From contig NZ_JAFBGA010000013.1 in the NCBI RefSeq assembly GCF_016909575.1, positions 1 to 64,000 of the forward strand: a stretch of DNA of 64,000 bases, given 5' to 3'. This stretch comes from Streptomyces sp. HB132 (GTDB lineage Bacteria; Actinomycetota; Actinomycetes; Streptomycetales; Streptomycetaceae). Shown piece by piece: positions 15,593 through 24,390 of this stretch. The notes beneath the pieces were generated by a model. That model was given only the letters and a program-made list of their open reading frames with translations. It ran no database searches and was not told the origin of the DNA. A program made the position numbers and the translations under genes. How positions within the stretch are numbered: the first letter of the stretch is position 1; each line of letters starts with the position of its first letter.

Positions 15593-15712
15593 TGCGTGGT
15601 GGATGGCCCCGTCGGTGTCCGCCCGCGCAGAGGGCGCCCATCTCGGGGAATTGGCAGGTGACTTGGGCCGCCACGACGCTGGGGCGGCCGGGGAAGGGGG
15701 AAGCGGTAGGGG

Positions 15713-16429
15713 TCAGCCCGTGCGGCGAAGTGCCTCACTCAGCCGCGCCGCCGAGTCGATGATCGCCTGGGCGTGCATCCGGCCGGGGTGGCGGGTGAGC
15801 CGCTCGATCGGGCCGGAGACGGACACCGCGGCGACCACCCGGTTCGACGGACCGCGGACCGGGGCCGAGACCGAGGCCACACCCGGTTCGCGCTCACCGA
15901 TCGACTGGGCCCAGCCCCGACGCCGTACGCCGGAGAGCGCCGTAGCCGTGAAACGGGCACCCTGCAGGCCCCGGTGCAGGCGCTCCGGCTCCTCCCAGGC
16001 CATCAGGATCTGCGCGGAGGACCCCGCCTTCATGGTGAGCGTGGAGCCGACCGGCACGGTGTCCCGCAGGCCGGAGAGCCGCTCCGCCGCCGCCACGCAG
16101 ATCCGCATGTCGCCCTGCCGCCGGTAGAGCTGGGCGCTCTCGCCGGTGATGTCACGGAGGTGCGTGAGTACGGGTCCGGCCGTCGCGAGGAGGCGGTCCT
16201 CGCCGGCCGCGGCCGCGAGTTCCGACAGCCGGGGGCCGAGAATGAAACGGCCCTGCATGTCCCTCGCCACCATGCGGTGGTGTTCGAGTGCCACGGCCAG
16301 TCGGTGTGCCGTGGGCCGTGCGAGCCCTGTCGCCGCGACCAGCCCGGCGAGGGTGGCCGGACCGGACTCCAGGGCGCTCAATACCAGAGCTGCCTTGTCG
16401 AGAACGCCGACGCCACTAGAGTTGTCCAT
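15713..16429 (-). CDS. ndgR: IclR-family regulator NdgR
   Basis: A 238-residue IclR-family regulator. An N-terminal winged helix-turn-helix (~10-60; LAGLVAATGLARPTAHRLA) is followed by an effector domain (STLTMKAGSSAQILMAW). It starts at ATG 16429 (MDNSSGVGVLDKAALVLSAL) and is divergent from leuCD across 173 bases. This is the NdgR/AreB arrangement of Streptomyces: the regulator controls leucine and other amino-acid biosynthesis, including leuCD, and influences growth and antibiotic production. Two imperfect palindromes in the intergenic region are candidate operators. The effector is not visible from sequence; leucine-pathway intermediates have been proposed for relatives. Confidence 0.93.
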   Translation of the reverse strand: MDNSSGVGVLDKAALVLSALESGPATLAGLVAATGLARPTAHRLAVALEHHRMVARDMQGRFILGPRLSELAAAAGEDRLLATAGPVLTHLRDITGESAQLYRRQGDMRICVAAAERLSGLRDTVPVGSTLTMKAGSSAQILMAWEEPERLHRGLQGARFTATALSGVRRRGWAQSIGEREPGVASVSAPVRGPSNRVVAAVSVSGPIERLTRHPGRMHAQAIIDSAARLSEALRRTG

Positions 16430-16444
16430 ACGACGATACTCGCG

Positions 16445-16459
16445 TCTCACTCTGTGAAA
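16445..16459. promoter_or_regulatory. Candidate NdgR operator 1
   Basis: TCTCAC-TCT-GTGAAA, an inverted repeat with one mismatch, 16 bases upstream of the ndgR start. Position and symmetry fit an IclR-type operator. The assignment is inference. Confidence 0.45.
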
Positions 16460-16460
16460 C

Positions 16461-16487
16461 GCAAGTTCAATTTTCCCCGGAAGTTGC
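16461..16487. promoter_or_regulatory. Candidate NdgR operator 2
   Basis: Inverted arms GCAAGTTC (16461-16468) and GAAGTTGC (16480-16487), complementary at 7 of 8 positions with an 11-base AT-leaning centre, adjacent to the first palindrome. It could overlap the leuC promoter. Confidence 0.45.
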
Positions 16488-16570
16488 GAACCTGTACATG
16501 CGGCCGTACGACGGCCCGCGGCCACCGCCCCGCTCGGGGGTCCGGACGGCGGCACCCCAATCTCTAGTTG

Positions 16571-16596
16571 GGCCGGCGAAGACGCCGGCCGGAGGG
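16571..16596 (+). promoter_or_regulatory. Hairpin abutting the leuC ribosome-binding site
   Basis: GGCCGGCG-AAGA-CGCCGGCC (16571-16590) is an 8-bp perfect stem whose last base touches the GGAGGG Shine-Dalgarno (16591-16596). It could tune leuC translation or be a relic of attenuation. I see no leucine-rich leader peptide. Confidence 0.45.
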
Positions 16597-16602
16597 AAAG
16601 CG

Positions 16603-18027
16603 ATGGGTAGGACACTCGCGGAGAAGGTCTGGGACGACCACGTCGTCCGGCGCGCCGATGGCGAGCCCGACCTCCTCTTCATCGATCTGCACCTGCTGCA
16701 CGAGGTCACCAGCCCGCAGGCGTTCGACGGCCTGCGTCAGGCGGGCCGGCCGGTGCGGCGCCTCGACCTCACCATCGCCACCGAGGACCACAACACCCCG
16801 ACCCTCGACATCGACAAGCCGATCGCCGACCCGGTCTCCCGCGCCCAGCTGGAGACCCTGCGCAAGAACTGCGCGGAGTTCGGCGTCCGGCTGCACCCGC
16901 TGGGTGACGTCGAGCAGGGCGTCGTGCACGTGGTCGGCCCGCAGCTCGGCCTGACGCAGCCCGGGACGACGGTCGTCTGCGGCGACTCGCACACCTCCAC
17001 CCACGGCGCGTTCGGGGCGCTGGCCTTCGGTATCGGCACCAGCCAGGTCGAGCACGTCCTGGCCACCCAGACGCTGCCGCTGGCCCGTCCCAGGACCATG
17101 GCGATCACCGTCGAGGGTGAACTCCCCGACAGTGTCACCGCCAAGGACCTCATCCTGGCCATCATCGCCAGGATCGGCACCGGCGGCGGCCAGGGCTACA
17201 TCCTCGAATACCGCGGCTCCGCCATCGAGAAGCTCTCGATGGAGGCCCGGATGACGATCTGCAACATGTCGATCGAGGCCGGTGCCCGCGCGGGCATGAT
17301 CGCCCCCGACGAGACCACCTTCGCCTACCTGCGGGGCCGTGACCACGCCCCCGAGGGCGAGGACTGGACCGCCGCGGTGGAGTACTGGAAGACGCTGCGC
17401 ACCGACGACGACGCCGTCTTCGACGCCGAGGTGGTCATCGACGGCACCGCACTCGCGCCGTTCGTCACCTGGGGCACCAACCCCGGCCAGGGCGCACCCC
17501 TGTCGGCCCACGTGCCCGACCCCGCTTCGTACGAAGACGCATCGGAGCGCCACGCAGCCGAAAAGGCCCTGGAATACATGGGGTTGACCGCCGGTCAGCC
17601 GCTGCGCGAGATCAACGTGGACACGGTGTTCGTAGGGTCCTGCACCAACGGGCGCATCGAGGACCTGCGCAACGTGGCCTCCATCATGGACGGCCGCAAA
17701 GTCGCCGACGGTGTACGGATGCTGGTCGTCCCCGGTTCGGTCCGGGTCGCCCTGCAGGCGGTCGAGGAGGGGCTGGACAAGGTCTTCACCGCCGCCGGCG
17801 CCGAATGGCGGCACGCGGGCTGCTCGATGTGTCTCGGCATGAACCCCGACCAGCTGGCCCCCGGCGAGCGCTCCGCCTCCACCTCGAACCGGAACTTCGA
17901 GGGCAGGCAGGGCAAGGGCGGCCGCACTCACCTGGTCTCCCCGCAGGTCGCCGCCGCCACCGCCGTGCTGGGCCACCTGGCCTCGCCCGCCGACCTGTCC
18001 GACGCCCGTACGCCCGCCGGAGTCTGA
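16603..18027 (+). CDS. leuC: 3-isopropylmalate dehydratase large subunit
   Basis: A 474-residue aconitase-family protein. It isomerises 2-isopropylmalate to 3-isopropylmalate in leucine biosynthesis as a heterodimer with LeuD. The 4Fe-4S ligands are visible as Cys347 in GSCTNGR and Cys407/Cys410 in CSMCLG, and VCGDSHTSTHGAFG is the family signature. ATG 16603 has GGAGGG 6 bases upstream. leuD follows 5 bases after the stop. It is divergent from ndgR, its likely regulator. Confidence 0.97.
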   Translation: MGRTLAEKVWDDHVVRRADGEPDLLFIDLHLLHEVTSPQAFDGLRQAGRPVRRLDLTIATEDHNTPTLDIDKPIADPVSRAQLETLRKNCAEFGVRLHPLGDVEQGVVHVVGPQLGLTQPGTTVVCGDSHTSTHGAFGALAFGIGTSQVEHVLATQTLPLARPRTMAITVEGELPDSVTAKDLILAIIARIGTGGGQGYILEYRGSAIEKLSMEARMTICNMSIEAGARAGMIAPDETTFAYLRGRDHAPEGEDWTAAVEYWKTLRTDDDAVFDAEVVIDGTALAPFVTWGTNPGQGAPLSAHVPDPASYEDASERHAAEKALEYMGLTAGQPLREINVDTVFVGSCTNGRIEDLRNVASIMDGRKVADGVRMLVVPGSVRVALQAVEEGLDKVFTAAGAEWRHAGCSMCLGMNPDQLAPGERSASTSNRNFEGRQGKGGRTHLVSPQVAAATAVLGHLASPADLSDARTPAGV

Positions 18028-18032
18028 GAGTC

Positions 18033-18626
18033 ATGGAAGCATTCACCGCACACACCGGCCGGGCCGTCCCGCTGCGTCGCAGCAACGTCGACACCGACCA
18101 GATCATCCCCGCGCACTGGCTGAAGAAGGTCACCCGGGACGGCTTCGAGGACGGCCTCTTCGAGGCGTGGCGCAAGGACGGGGACTTCGTCCTCAACCGC
18201 CCCGAGCGCAAGGGTGCCTCGGTGCTGGTCGCCGGCCCCGACTTCGGCACGGGATCCTCGCGTGAGCACGCGGTCTGGGCCCTGCAGAACTACGGCTTCA
18301 AGGCAGTGGTCTCCTCCCGATTCGCCGACATCTTCCGTGGCAACTCGCTGAAGAACGGTCTGCTGACGGTCGTCCTCGACCAGCAGGTCGTCGACAGGCT
18401 GTGGGAGCTGACCGAGGCCGACCCGACGGCCGAGGTCACCGTCGACCTGGAGAAGCGGCAGGTCCTCGCGGACGGCATCACGGCCGACTTCGAGCTCGAC
18501 GAGAACGCCCGCTGGCGACTGCTGAACGGGCTCGACGACATCAGTCTCACTCTTCAGAACGAAGCGGACATTGCGACTTACGAGGCGGCCAGGCCGTCCC
18601 ACAAGCCGCGTACGATTGATGCCTGA
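18033..18626 (+). CDS. leuD: 3-isopropylmalate dehydratase small subunit
   Basis: A 197-residue swivelling-domain partner of LeuC, the usual length. It contains RSNVDTDQIIPAHWLK near the N-terminus and the substrate-loop motif GPDFGTGSSREHAVWAL. ATG 18033 starts 5 bases after leuC; longer in-frame sequence lies inside leuC and is discarded. The unit ends at the hairpin 18643-18676. Confidence 0.96.
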   Translation: MEAFTAHTGRAVPLRRSNVDTDQIIPAHWLKKVTRDGFEDGLFEAWRKDGDFVLNRPERKGASVLVAGPDFGTGSSREHAVWALQNYGFKAVVSSRFADIFRGNSLKNGLLTVVLDQQVVDRLWELTEADPTAEVTVDLEKRQVLADGITADFELDENARWRLLNGLDDISLTLQNEADIATYEAARPSHKPRTIDA

Positions 18627-18642
18627 GCAGCGCTTTTCCCGA

Positions 18643-18676
18643 ACTGCGCCCCCTGCCGGAAGGCAGGGGGCGCAGT
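18643..18676 (+). terminator. Terminator after leuD
   Basis: A 15-bp perfect stem (18643-18657 with 18662-18676) with a GGAA loop, 17 bases beyond the leuD stop. Confidence 0.85.
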
Positions 18677-18730
18677 CGCTTGTTGAGACCCCCTCGGGCG
18701 ACAACTCGCCCCAGATGGCACAATCGGTGC

Positions 18731-18958
18731 ATGGAACGCGACAGCCAACTCGAGCTCTATGGCCAAGTCGCCGACCGACTGAAAGAAGCGCACGCAAAGG
18801 TGCGCTCGCTGCAAGTCCCGGAGGGCGTAAGGATGGCGCTGTCCCGGAAGCTGCTGGTCGTCACGGCCGCGGCTAAGCACGATCTCCCAGGCGCGGCAAG
18901 GCGTCTGGACCGGTTGATGAAGGACCTCGATGAGGGCCGATTCCCCGAAGGTGACTGA
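18731..18958 (+). CDS. Small conserved helical hypothetical protein
   Basis: A 75-residue protein predicted mostly helical (LELYGQVADRLKEAHAKVRSL, then RKLLVVTAAAKHDLPGAARRLDRLMKDL). I do not know its function. The ATG at 18731 gives a compact charged protein without membrane segment or signal. A gene of this size lies between leuD and hupS in other streptomycetes as far as I remember, which supports coding. A TGGCACAAT stretch lies just upstream at 18717. Confidence 0.75.
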   Translation: MERDSQLELYGQVADRLKEAHAKVRSLQVPEGVRMALSRKLLVVTAAAKHDLPGAARRLDRLMKDLDEGRFPEGD

Positions 18959-19020
18959 CTCTGCGGACAGCGCGGCGGTCGACTTCGTTGCGGCACTAGG
19001 GTGATTAGCCCGTTTCGTGT

Positions 19021-19049
19021 TTGATTTGCGGTATATATCTGCCTAACGT
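19021..19049 (+). promoter_or_regulatory. Likely hupS promoter
   Basis: TTGATT (19021-19026), a 17-base spacer rich in AT, then TAACGT (19044-19049): a plausible sigma-HrdB type -35/-10 pair 50 bases upstream of the start codon. Confidence 0.55.
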
Positions 19050-19058
19050 GCGAAAAAG

Positions 19059-19078
19059 CCTGAACAGTTTCGTTCGGG
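19059..19078 (+). promoter_or_regulatory. Hairpin in the hupS leader
   Basis: CCTGAAC-AGTTTC-GTTCGGG forms a 7-bp stem with one U-G pair, directly between the putative promoter and the ribosome site. It may affect mRNA stability or translation; this is inference. Confidence 0.4.
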
Positions 19079-19100
19079 CAATGTCTCCGAAGGGGAAGAC

Positions 19101-19754
19101 GTGAACAAGGCGCAGCTCGTAGAAGCGATTGCCGACAAGGTCGGAGGCCGTCAGCAGGCCGCGGACGCCGTCGACGTGGTCCTCGACGCGATCGTCCGTG
19201 CGGTCGTCGCGGGAGACCGTGTCTCGGTCACCGGCTTCGGCTCGTTCGAGAAGGTCGACCGCCCCGCCCGCTACGCCCGCAACCCGCAGACGGGCGAGCG
19301 CGTACGGGTCAAGAAGACCTCCGTGCCCCGCTTCCGCGCGGGACAGGGCTTCAAGGACCTGGTCAGCGGCTCCAAGAAGCTCCCCAAGAACGACGTGGCC
19401 GTGAAGAAGGCCCCCAAGGGCAGCCTCTCGGGCGGTTCTTCCACCCGTACGACGGCGAAGGCGGCCGCGAAGAAGGCCACCGCCAAGAAGGCCACGGCAC
19501 GCAAGGCCACGGCGGCAGCCGCGAAGAAGACGGCACCGGCCAAGAAGACCACCGCCAAGAAGACCACCACCGCGGCGAAGAAGACCACGGCGGCGGCGGC
19601 GAAGAAGGCGACCCCGGCGAAGAAGACGGCTACGAAGAAGACCGTCGCCGCCAAGACGGCGCCCGCCAAGAAGACCACGGCGAAGAAGGCGCCCGCGAAG
19701 AAGACCACGGCACGCAAGACCACAGCCAAGAAGGTCACCGCACGCAAGAAGTGA
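19101..19754 (+). CDS. hupS: HU-family nucleoid protein HupS with Lys/Ala-rich tail
   Basis: A 217-residue two-part protein. Residues 1-95 are a canonical HU fold (MNKAQLVEAIADKVGG; GFGSFEKVDRPARYARNPQTG). Residues ~105-217 are almost pure K, A, T and P in repeated KKTTAKK and PAKK units, like histone H1 tails. In Streptomyces HupS is the developmentally expressed HU that compacts spore chromosomes, whereas HupA is tailless. GTG 19101 has a GAAGGGG site. The gene stands alone between its own promoter and the terminator at 19784-19815. Confidence 0.95.
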   Translation: MNKAQLVEAIADKVGGRQQAADAVDVVLDAIVRAVVAGDRVSVTGFGSFEKVDRPARYARNPQTGERVRVKKTSVPRFRAGQGFKDLVSGSKKLPKNDVAVKKAPKGSLSGGSSTRTTAKAAAKKATAKKATARKATAAAAKKTAPAKKTTAKKTTTAAKKTTAAAAKKATPAKKTATKKTVAAKTAPAKKTTAKKAPAKKTTARKTTAKKVTARKK

Positions 19755-19783
19755 GACCGGGCACCGCTCGTTCTCGTACGCGC

Positions 19784-19815
19784 CGGGCCGGGCTCCCCTC
19801 GGGGAGCCCGGCCCG
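19784..19815. terminator. Bidirectional terminator after hupS
   Basis: A 15-bp GC stem (19784-19798 with 19801-19815) with a minimal loop, between hupS and a convergent gene. Confidence 0.8.
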
Positions 19816-19834
19816 CGGGCTGTTCAGGCCCCTC

Positions 19835-20038
19835 TCAGAGGGTCTGCAGCGTCACCAGGGTGATCCGCGACGAGGCGCCCTCGCCCTCGGTCTCGATCCG
19901 CACCCGCTGTCCCGGCCGCAGCAGCCGCAGCCCGCCCGCGTCGAACGCAGGCGCGTCGAAGTCCACCGGGGTGCCGTCGTCGAGGAGCACGCTGCCGGTG
20001 CGGGTCTCGGGGTCGTACGTGAACGAGGTCGCCTGCAT
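19835..20038 (-). CDS. Small beta-rich hypothetical protein
   Basis: A 67-residue protein, beta-rich and reminiscent of a cold-shock/OB fold (TYDPETRTGSVLLDDGTPV, then LRLLRPGQRVRIETEG), but lacking the RNP1/RNP2 aromatic motifs of real cold-shock proteins. The function is unknown. It lies 10 bases downstream of cofC on the same strand and is probably cotranscribed. Coding is supported by third-position GC bias and by its fit between cofC and the terminator. Confidence 0.75.
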   Translation of the reverse strand: MQATSFTYDPETRTGSVLLDDGTPVDFDAPAFDAGGLRLLRPGQRVRIETEGEGASSRITLVTLQTL

Positions 20039-20048
20039 GGACCGCAGC

Positions 20049-20732
<684 letters not shown>

Positions 20733-20882
20733 CAGCCCATATTCTCGCCTGCCGGTACGACAACCCGGAGGTCCGCCCCCACGGGTGAGGCGTACGGTGT
20801 TCTCCACACAGCAGGGGCCCGGGGTGGGGCAGGTACCGCCGCGAGCCGCGCAGCAGCTCAGTTCCTAGAGGAAGGCGTCCGA

Positions 20883-21635
20883 GTGTCCCGCCGCAGAATC
20901 GGCTTCTGGTACCGCCTGGCGGCGGCCATCGCGAAACCGCCCCTGGTGGTTCTGTTCAAGCGGGACTGGCGGGGAATGGAACACATTCCGGCCGATGGTG
21001 GATTCATCACCGCGGTCAATCACAACTCGTATCTGGATCCGCTGTCGTACGGGCATTTCCAGTACAACACCGGACGCGTGCCCCGGCTGCTCGCCAAGGC
21101 CGGACTGTTCCGCACGCCCTTCGTCGGAATGATCCTGCGCGGCACGGGTCAGATCCCCGTCTACCGCGAGACGACCAACGCGCTCGACGCCTTCCGTGCC
21201 GCCGTCGACGCCATCGAGCGGGGCGAGTGCGTCGCCTTCTATCCGGAAGGCACGCTCACCCGCGACCCCGGAATGTGGCCGATGGCCGGCAAGACCGGTG
21301 CCGCCCGGGTCGCGTTGATGACCAAGGCACCGGTCATCCCCGTCGCCCAGTGGGGCGCCAACCTCGCGATGCCGCCCTACGCCCGGGAGAACAAGCTCCG
21401 GCTGTTCCCCCGCAAGACACTGCGGGTCCAGGCCGGACCGCCGGTCGACCTCTCCCGCTACTACGGACTCGAGCCGACGCCCGAGATCCTCCGCGAGGCG
21501 ACCGAGACCATCATGGCCGCGATCACCGGCCAGCTCGAGGAGGTGCGCGGCGAGAAGGCCCCCGCCGAGCTCTACGATCACCGTAAGGCCCGCGCTGAAC
21601 AGCGGCGCAAGGCAGAGGGAAAGGGATCGACGTGA
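20883..21635 (+). CDS. 1-acyl-sn-glycerol-3-phosphate acyltransferase
   Basis: A 250-residue PlsC-family acyltransferase. The catalytic NHxxxxD box is NHNSYLD (residues 46-52) and the phosphate-binding block is FYPEGTLT (~119-126). It makes phosphatidic acid from lysophosphatidate at the membrane. The C-terminus is highly charged. GTG 20883 is preceded by AGGAAGG at 7 bases. It overlaps gpsA by 4 bases (GTGA), so precursor supply (GpsA) and acylation are translationally coupled. Confidence 0.93.
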   Translation: MSRRRIGFWYRLAAAIAKPPLVVLFKRDWRGMEHIPADGGFITAVNHNSYLDPLSYGHFQYNTGRVPRLLAKAGLFRTPFVGMILRGTGQIPVYRETTNALDAFRAAVDAIERGECVAFYPEGTLTRDPGMWPMAGKTGAARVALMTKAPVIPVAQWGANLAMPPYARENKLRLFPRKTLRVQAGPPVDLSRYYGLEPTPEILREATETIMAAITGQLEEVRGEKAPAELYDHRKARAEQRRKAEGKGST

Positions 21636-22642
21636 CGCACCCCGCAAAGGCGGCCGTCTTCGGAACCGGCTCATGGGGTACGGCCTTCGCCATGGTCCTG
21701 GCCGACGCCGGCTGCGAGGTCACCCTCTGGGGCCGCCGCGCCGAGGTCGCCGAGGCCGTCAACACGACCCGTACCAACCCGGACTACCTGCCGGGAATTG
21801 AGCTTCCCGCCTCGGTCCGGGCCACTACCGACGCGGCCGAGGCGCTGCGCGGAGCCGACTTCGCGGTCCTGGCCGTGCCCTCGCAGACGCTGCGCGCCAA
21901 CCTCGCCGACTGGGCACCGCACCTGGAGTCCCGCACCGTCCTCGTCTCCCTGATGAAGGGCGTCGAACTCGGCACCGCCAAGCGGATGAGCGAGGTCATC
22001 CAGGACGTCACCGGGGTCACCGCGGACCGCATCGCCGTCGTCACCGGTCCCAACCTGGCCAAGGAGATCGCCGAGCGCCGCCCCGCCGCGGCCGTCGTGG
22101 CGTGCTCGGACGAGTCCGTGGCCCAGCGTCTCCAGGCCGCCTGCCACACCCCGTACTTCCGGCCCTACACCAACACCGACGTGGTCGGCTGCGAACTCGG
22201 CGGCGCCGTCAAGAACGTCATCGGCCTCGCCGTGGGCATCGCCGACGGCATGGGCCTCGGCGACAACACCAAGGGCTCGCTCATCACCCGCGGACTCGCC
22301 GAGACCACCCGCCTGGGTGTCGCCATGGGCGCCGACCCGTTGACCTTCTCCGGGCTCGCCGGTCTCGGCGACCTGGTGGCGACCTGCTCGTCCCCGCTGT
22401 CGCGCAACCACACCTTCGGTACCAACCTCGGGCGCGGGATGTCGCTCCAGGAGACCGTCGCCGTCACGCGGCAGACCGCCGAGGGCGTCAAGTCCTGTGA
22501 ATCCGTCCTCGATCTGGCGCGCAGGCACGGGGTCGACATGCCGATCACCGAAACGGTCGTCGGCATCGTCCACGAGGGCAAGCCGCCGGTGGTCGCGGTC
22601 AAGGAGCTGATGTCGCGCAGTGCCAAGCCCGAGCGACGCTGA
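21632..22642 (+). CDS. gpsA: NAD(P)H-dependent glycerol-3-phosphate dehydrogenase
   Basis: A 336-residue protein with N-terminal Rossmann motif FGTGSWGTAFA (G11-x-G13-x-x-G16). The middle carries VVTGPNLAKEIAE, and GGAVKNVIGLAVGIADG holds the catalytic Lys of the family. It reduces dihydroxyacetone phosphate to sn-glycerol-3-phosphate for phospholipids. The start overlaps the acyltransferase stop. ddl follows after 34 bases. Confidence 0.96.
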   Translation: MTHPAKAAVFGTGSWGTAFAMVLADAGCEVTLWGRRAEVAEAVNTTRTNPDYLPGIELPASVRATTDAAEALRGADFAVLAVPSQTLRANLADWAPHLESRTVLVSLMKGVELGTAKRMSEVIQDVTGVTADRIAVVTGPNLAKEIAERRPAAAVVACSDESVAQRLQAACHTPYFRPYTNTDVVGCELGGAVKNVIGLAVGIADGMGLGDNTKGSLITRGLAETTRLGVAMGADPLTFSGLAGLGDLVATCSSPLSRNHTFGTNLGRGMSLQETVAVTRQTAEGVKSCESVLDLARRHGVDMPITETVVGIVHEGKPPVVAVKELMSRSAKPERR

Positions 22643-22676
22643 CTCGAGCCCTACCAGCAGGTACGCTCAACGCGAT

Positions 22677-23849
22677 ATGAGCAGCCAGAACCTCCCCCAG
22701 AGCACTGAGAGCCCGCTGAGCTCCGAGCAGGGCCGCAAGCCGCGCGTGGCCGTCGTGTTCGGCGGCCGGAGCTCCGAACACGGCATCTCGGTCGTCACGG
22801 CCGGTGCCATCATGAGCGCCATCGACCGGACGAAGTACGACGTCCTGCCGATCGGCATCACCAGGGACGGACGCTGGGCCCTCACGTCCGACGATCCGGC
22901 CCGCATGGCCATCGCGGACCGGCAGGTGCCCGACGTGGACCAGCTGGCCGAGTCCGGGCAGGGCACGGTCACGCTGTCCGTCGACCCCGGCAACCGCGAC
23001 GTCGTCGTGGGTGAGCCCGGTTCGGTGCCCACGGTCCTGGGCGAGGTCGACGTCGTCTTCCCCGTGCTGCACGGCCCCTACGGCGAGGACGGCACGCTCC
23101 AGGGGCTCCTGGAGCTCTCCGGCGTGCCCTACGTCGGCGCGGGTGTCCTGTCCTCGGCCGTCGGCCAGGACAAGGAGTACATGAAGCGGGTGTTCACCTC
23201 CTTCGGGCTGCCGGTCGGGCCGTACGAGGTCATCCGCCCCCGGGAGTGGGAGTCCGACCGCCCCGCCGCCCGCAAGCGCATCATGGAATTCGCGGCCGAG
23301 AACGGCTGGCCGCTCTTCGTCAAGCCCGCCCGTGGCGGCTCCTCCATGGGCATCACCAAGGTCGACGACGCGGCCGGGCTCGACGAGGCGATCGACGAGG
23401 CCCGCCGGCACGACCCCAAGTTCCTCGTGGAGTCCCTGCTGCGCGGCAGGGAGATCGAGTGCGGTGTGCTGGAGTTCGAGGACGGACCGCGTGCCAGCGT
23501 GCCCGCGGAGATCCCGCCCGTCACCGCGCACGACTTCTACGACTTCGAGGCCAAGTACATCGACTCGGCGGCGGGACTGGTTCCCGCACCACTCACGGAG
23601 CAGCAGACCGCCGAGGTGCGACGGCTCGCCGTGGAGGCCTTCGAGGCGGCCGCCTGCGAGGGCCTGGTGCGCGCCGACTTCTTCCTCACCGAGGACGGCT
23701 CGTTCGTGATCAACGAGATCAACACCATGCCAGGCTTCACCCCGATCTCGATGTTCCCCCGTATGTGGCAGGCGAGCGGCGTGGAGTACCCGGAGCTGGT
23801 CGACCGGCTGATCGCGGCCGCTCTGAACCGCTCCACCGGTCTGCGCTGA
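22677..23849 (+). CDS. ddl: D-alanine--D-alanine ligase
   Basis: A 390-residue ATP-grasp ligase joining two D-Ala for peptidoglycan. Visible motifs are VVFGGRSSEHGIS at the N-terminus, HGPYGEDGTLQGLLE, the ATP-binding KPARGGSSMGI and the C-terminal metal-binding INEINTMPGFTP. ATG 22677 is the best start; in-frame sequence upstream overlaps gpsA. The DGTLQG-type region is typical of ordinary D-Ala-D-Ala ligases and there is no vanHX context, so it is not a resistance D-Ala-D-Lac ligase. Confidence 0.95.
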   Translation: MSSQNLPQSTESPLSSEQGRKPRVAVVFGGRSSEHGISVVTAGAIMSAIDRTKYDVLPIGITRDGRWALTSDDPARMAIADRQVPDVDQLAESGQGTVTLSVDPGNRDVVVGEPGSVPTVLGEVDVVFPVLHGPYGEDGTLQGLLELSGVPYVGAGVLSSAVGQDKEYMKRVFTSFGLPVGPYEVIRPREWESDRPAARKRIMEFAAENGWPLFVKPARGGSSMGITKVDDAAGLDEAIDEARRHDPKFLVESLLRGREIECGVLEFEDGPRASVPAEIPPVTAHDFYDFEAKYIDSAAGLVPAPLTEQQTAEVRRLAVEAFEAAACEGLVRADFFLTEDGSFVINEINTMPGFTPISMFPRMWQASGVEYPELVDRLIAAALNRSTGLR

Positions 23850-23851
23850 CC

Positions 23852-23887
23852 CTCTGGGTGCCGCCTCGTGCGAGGCGGCACTCAGAG
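23852..23887. terminator. Bidirectional terminator between ddl and DUF3515 gene
   Basis: GTGCCGCCTCG-tg-CGAGGCGGCAC (23858-23868 with 23871-23881), extended outward by CTCT/AGAG, between convergent genes. Confidence 0.8.
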
Positions 23888-24370
23888 ACTGTCGGGGACC
23901 GTCTTCCTCACGGGTACGGCGAACGCGGACAACGGGGTGATGTCATGGGCGTACTCGATCCCGAGCGTCACCTCGACGTACGCCTTGCGGTAGGTGGTCG
24001 TGAAGCGCGGTCCGGCGTCATCGCGCTGCTCCAGCAGCCAGTTGACGCCGTCCGCGTCGACGGCCTTGGACTGGGAATCGTCCATCTTCGCGGGCCGGGG
24101 GACGCCGCAGCGCAGTACGATCGCCCCGTCCCCCCAACCGGCGGTCAGGTCCGAGTCCGGTGAGGGATCACTCCGTTCCAGCCCGGCGACGGTCTCCGGC
24201 AGCTCCTCGTGCAGTTTCCCGCAGTACCCGGCGGCCTCCGACGGCGGTGCGGGAACCGCCACCGAGGGCTGGGCACCGCCGGAGGAACAGCCCGCCACGG
24301 CCAGGACGAGCAGGGCGGCGGACGGGGCGAGAGCACGGGATCGGGGGGACCGGCGGCGGGTGTGAGTCAC
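23882..24370 (-). CDS. DUF3515 lipoprotein
   Basis: A 162-residue DUF3515 protein, a family confined to actinobacteria and of unknown function. It has an Arg-rich N-terminus, a hydrophobic stretch and a lipobox LAVAGC with the lipid-modified Cys at residue 28, so it should be anchored outside the membrane. A soluble domain with a conserved YCGKLHEELP and LRCGVPRP Cys pair follows. GTG 24370 is the start. It precedes the Lrp-type gene's end by 20 bases in the same orientation and may be cotranscribed with it. Confidence 0.85.
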   Translation of the reverse strand: MTHTRRRSPRSRALAPSAALLVLAVAGCSSGGAQPSVAVPAPPSEAAGYCGKLHEELPETVAGLERSDPSPDSDLTAGWGDGAIVLRCGVPRPAKMDDSQSKAVDADGVNWLLEQRDDAGPRFTTTYRKAYVEVTLGIEYAHDITPLSAFAVPVRKTVPDSL

Positions 24371-24390
24371 CGGACCAGCGTAGACAGGGG

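Noticed and set aside
16498..16602. Leucine leader peptide for attenuation of leuCD
   Set aside because: The in-frame leader from ATG 16498 runs into leuC and contains only one leucine codon, so no attenuation logic is visible.
22677..23849. Vancomycin-type D-Ala-D-Lac ligase
   Set aside because: There are no vanH/vanX neighbours; it sits with gpsA in housekeeping context and has the normal ligase motifs.
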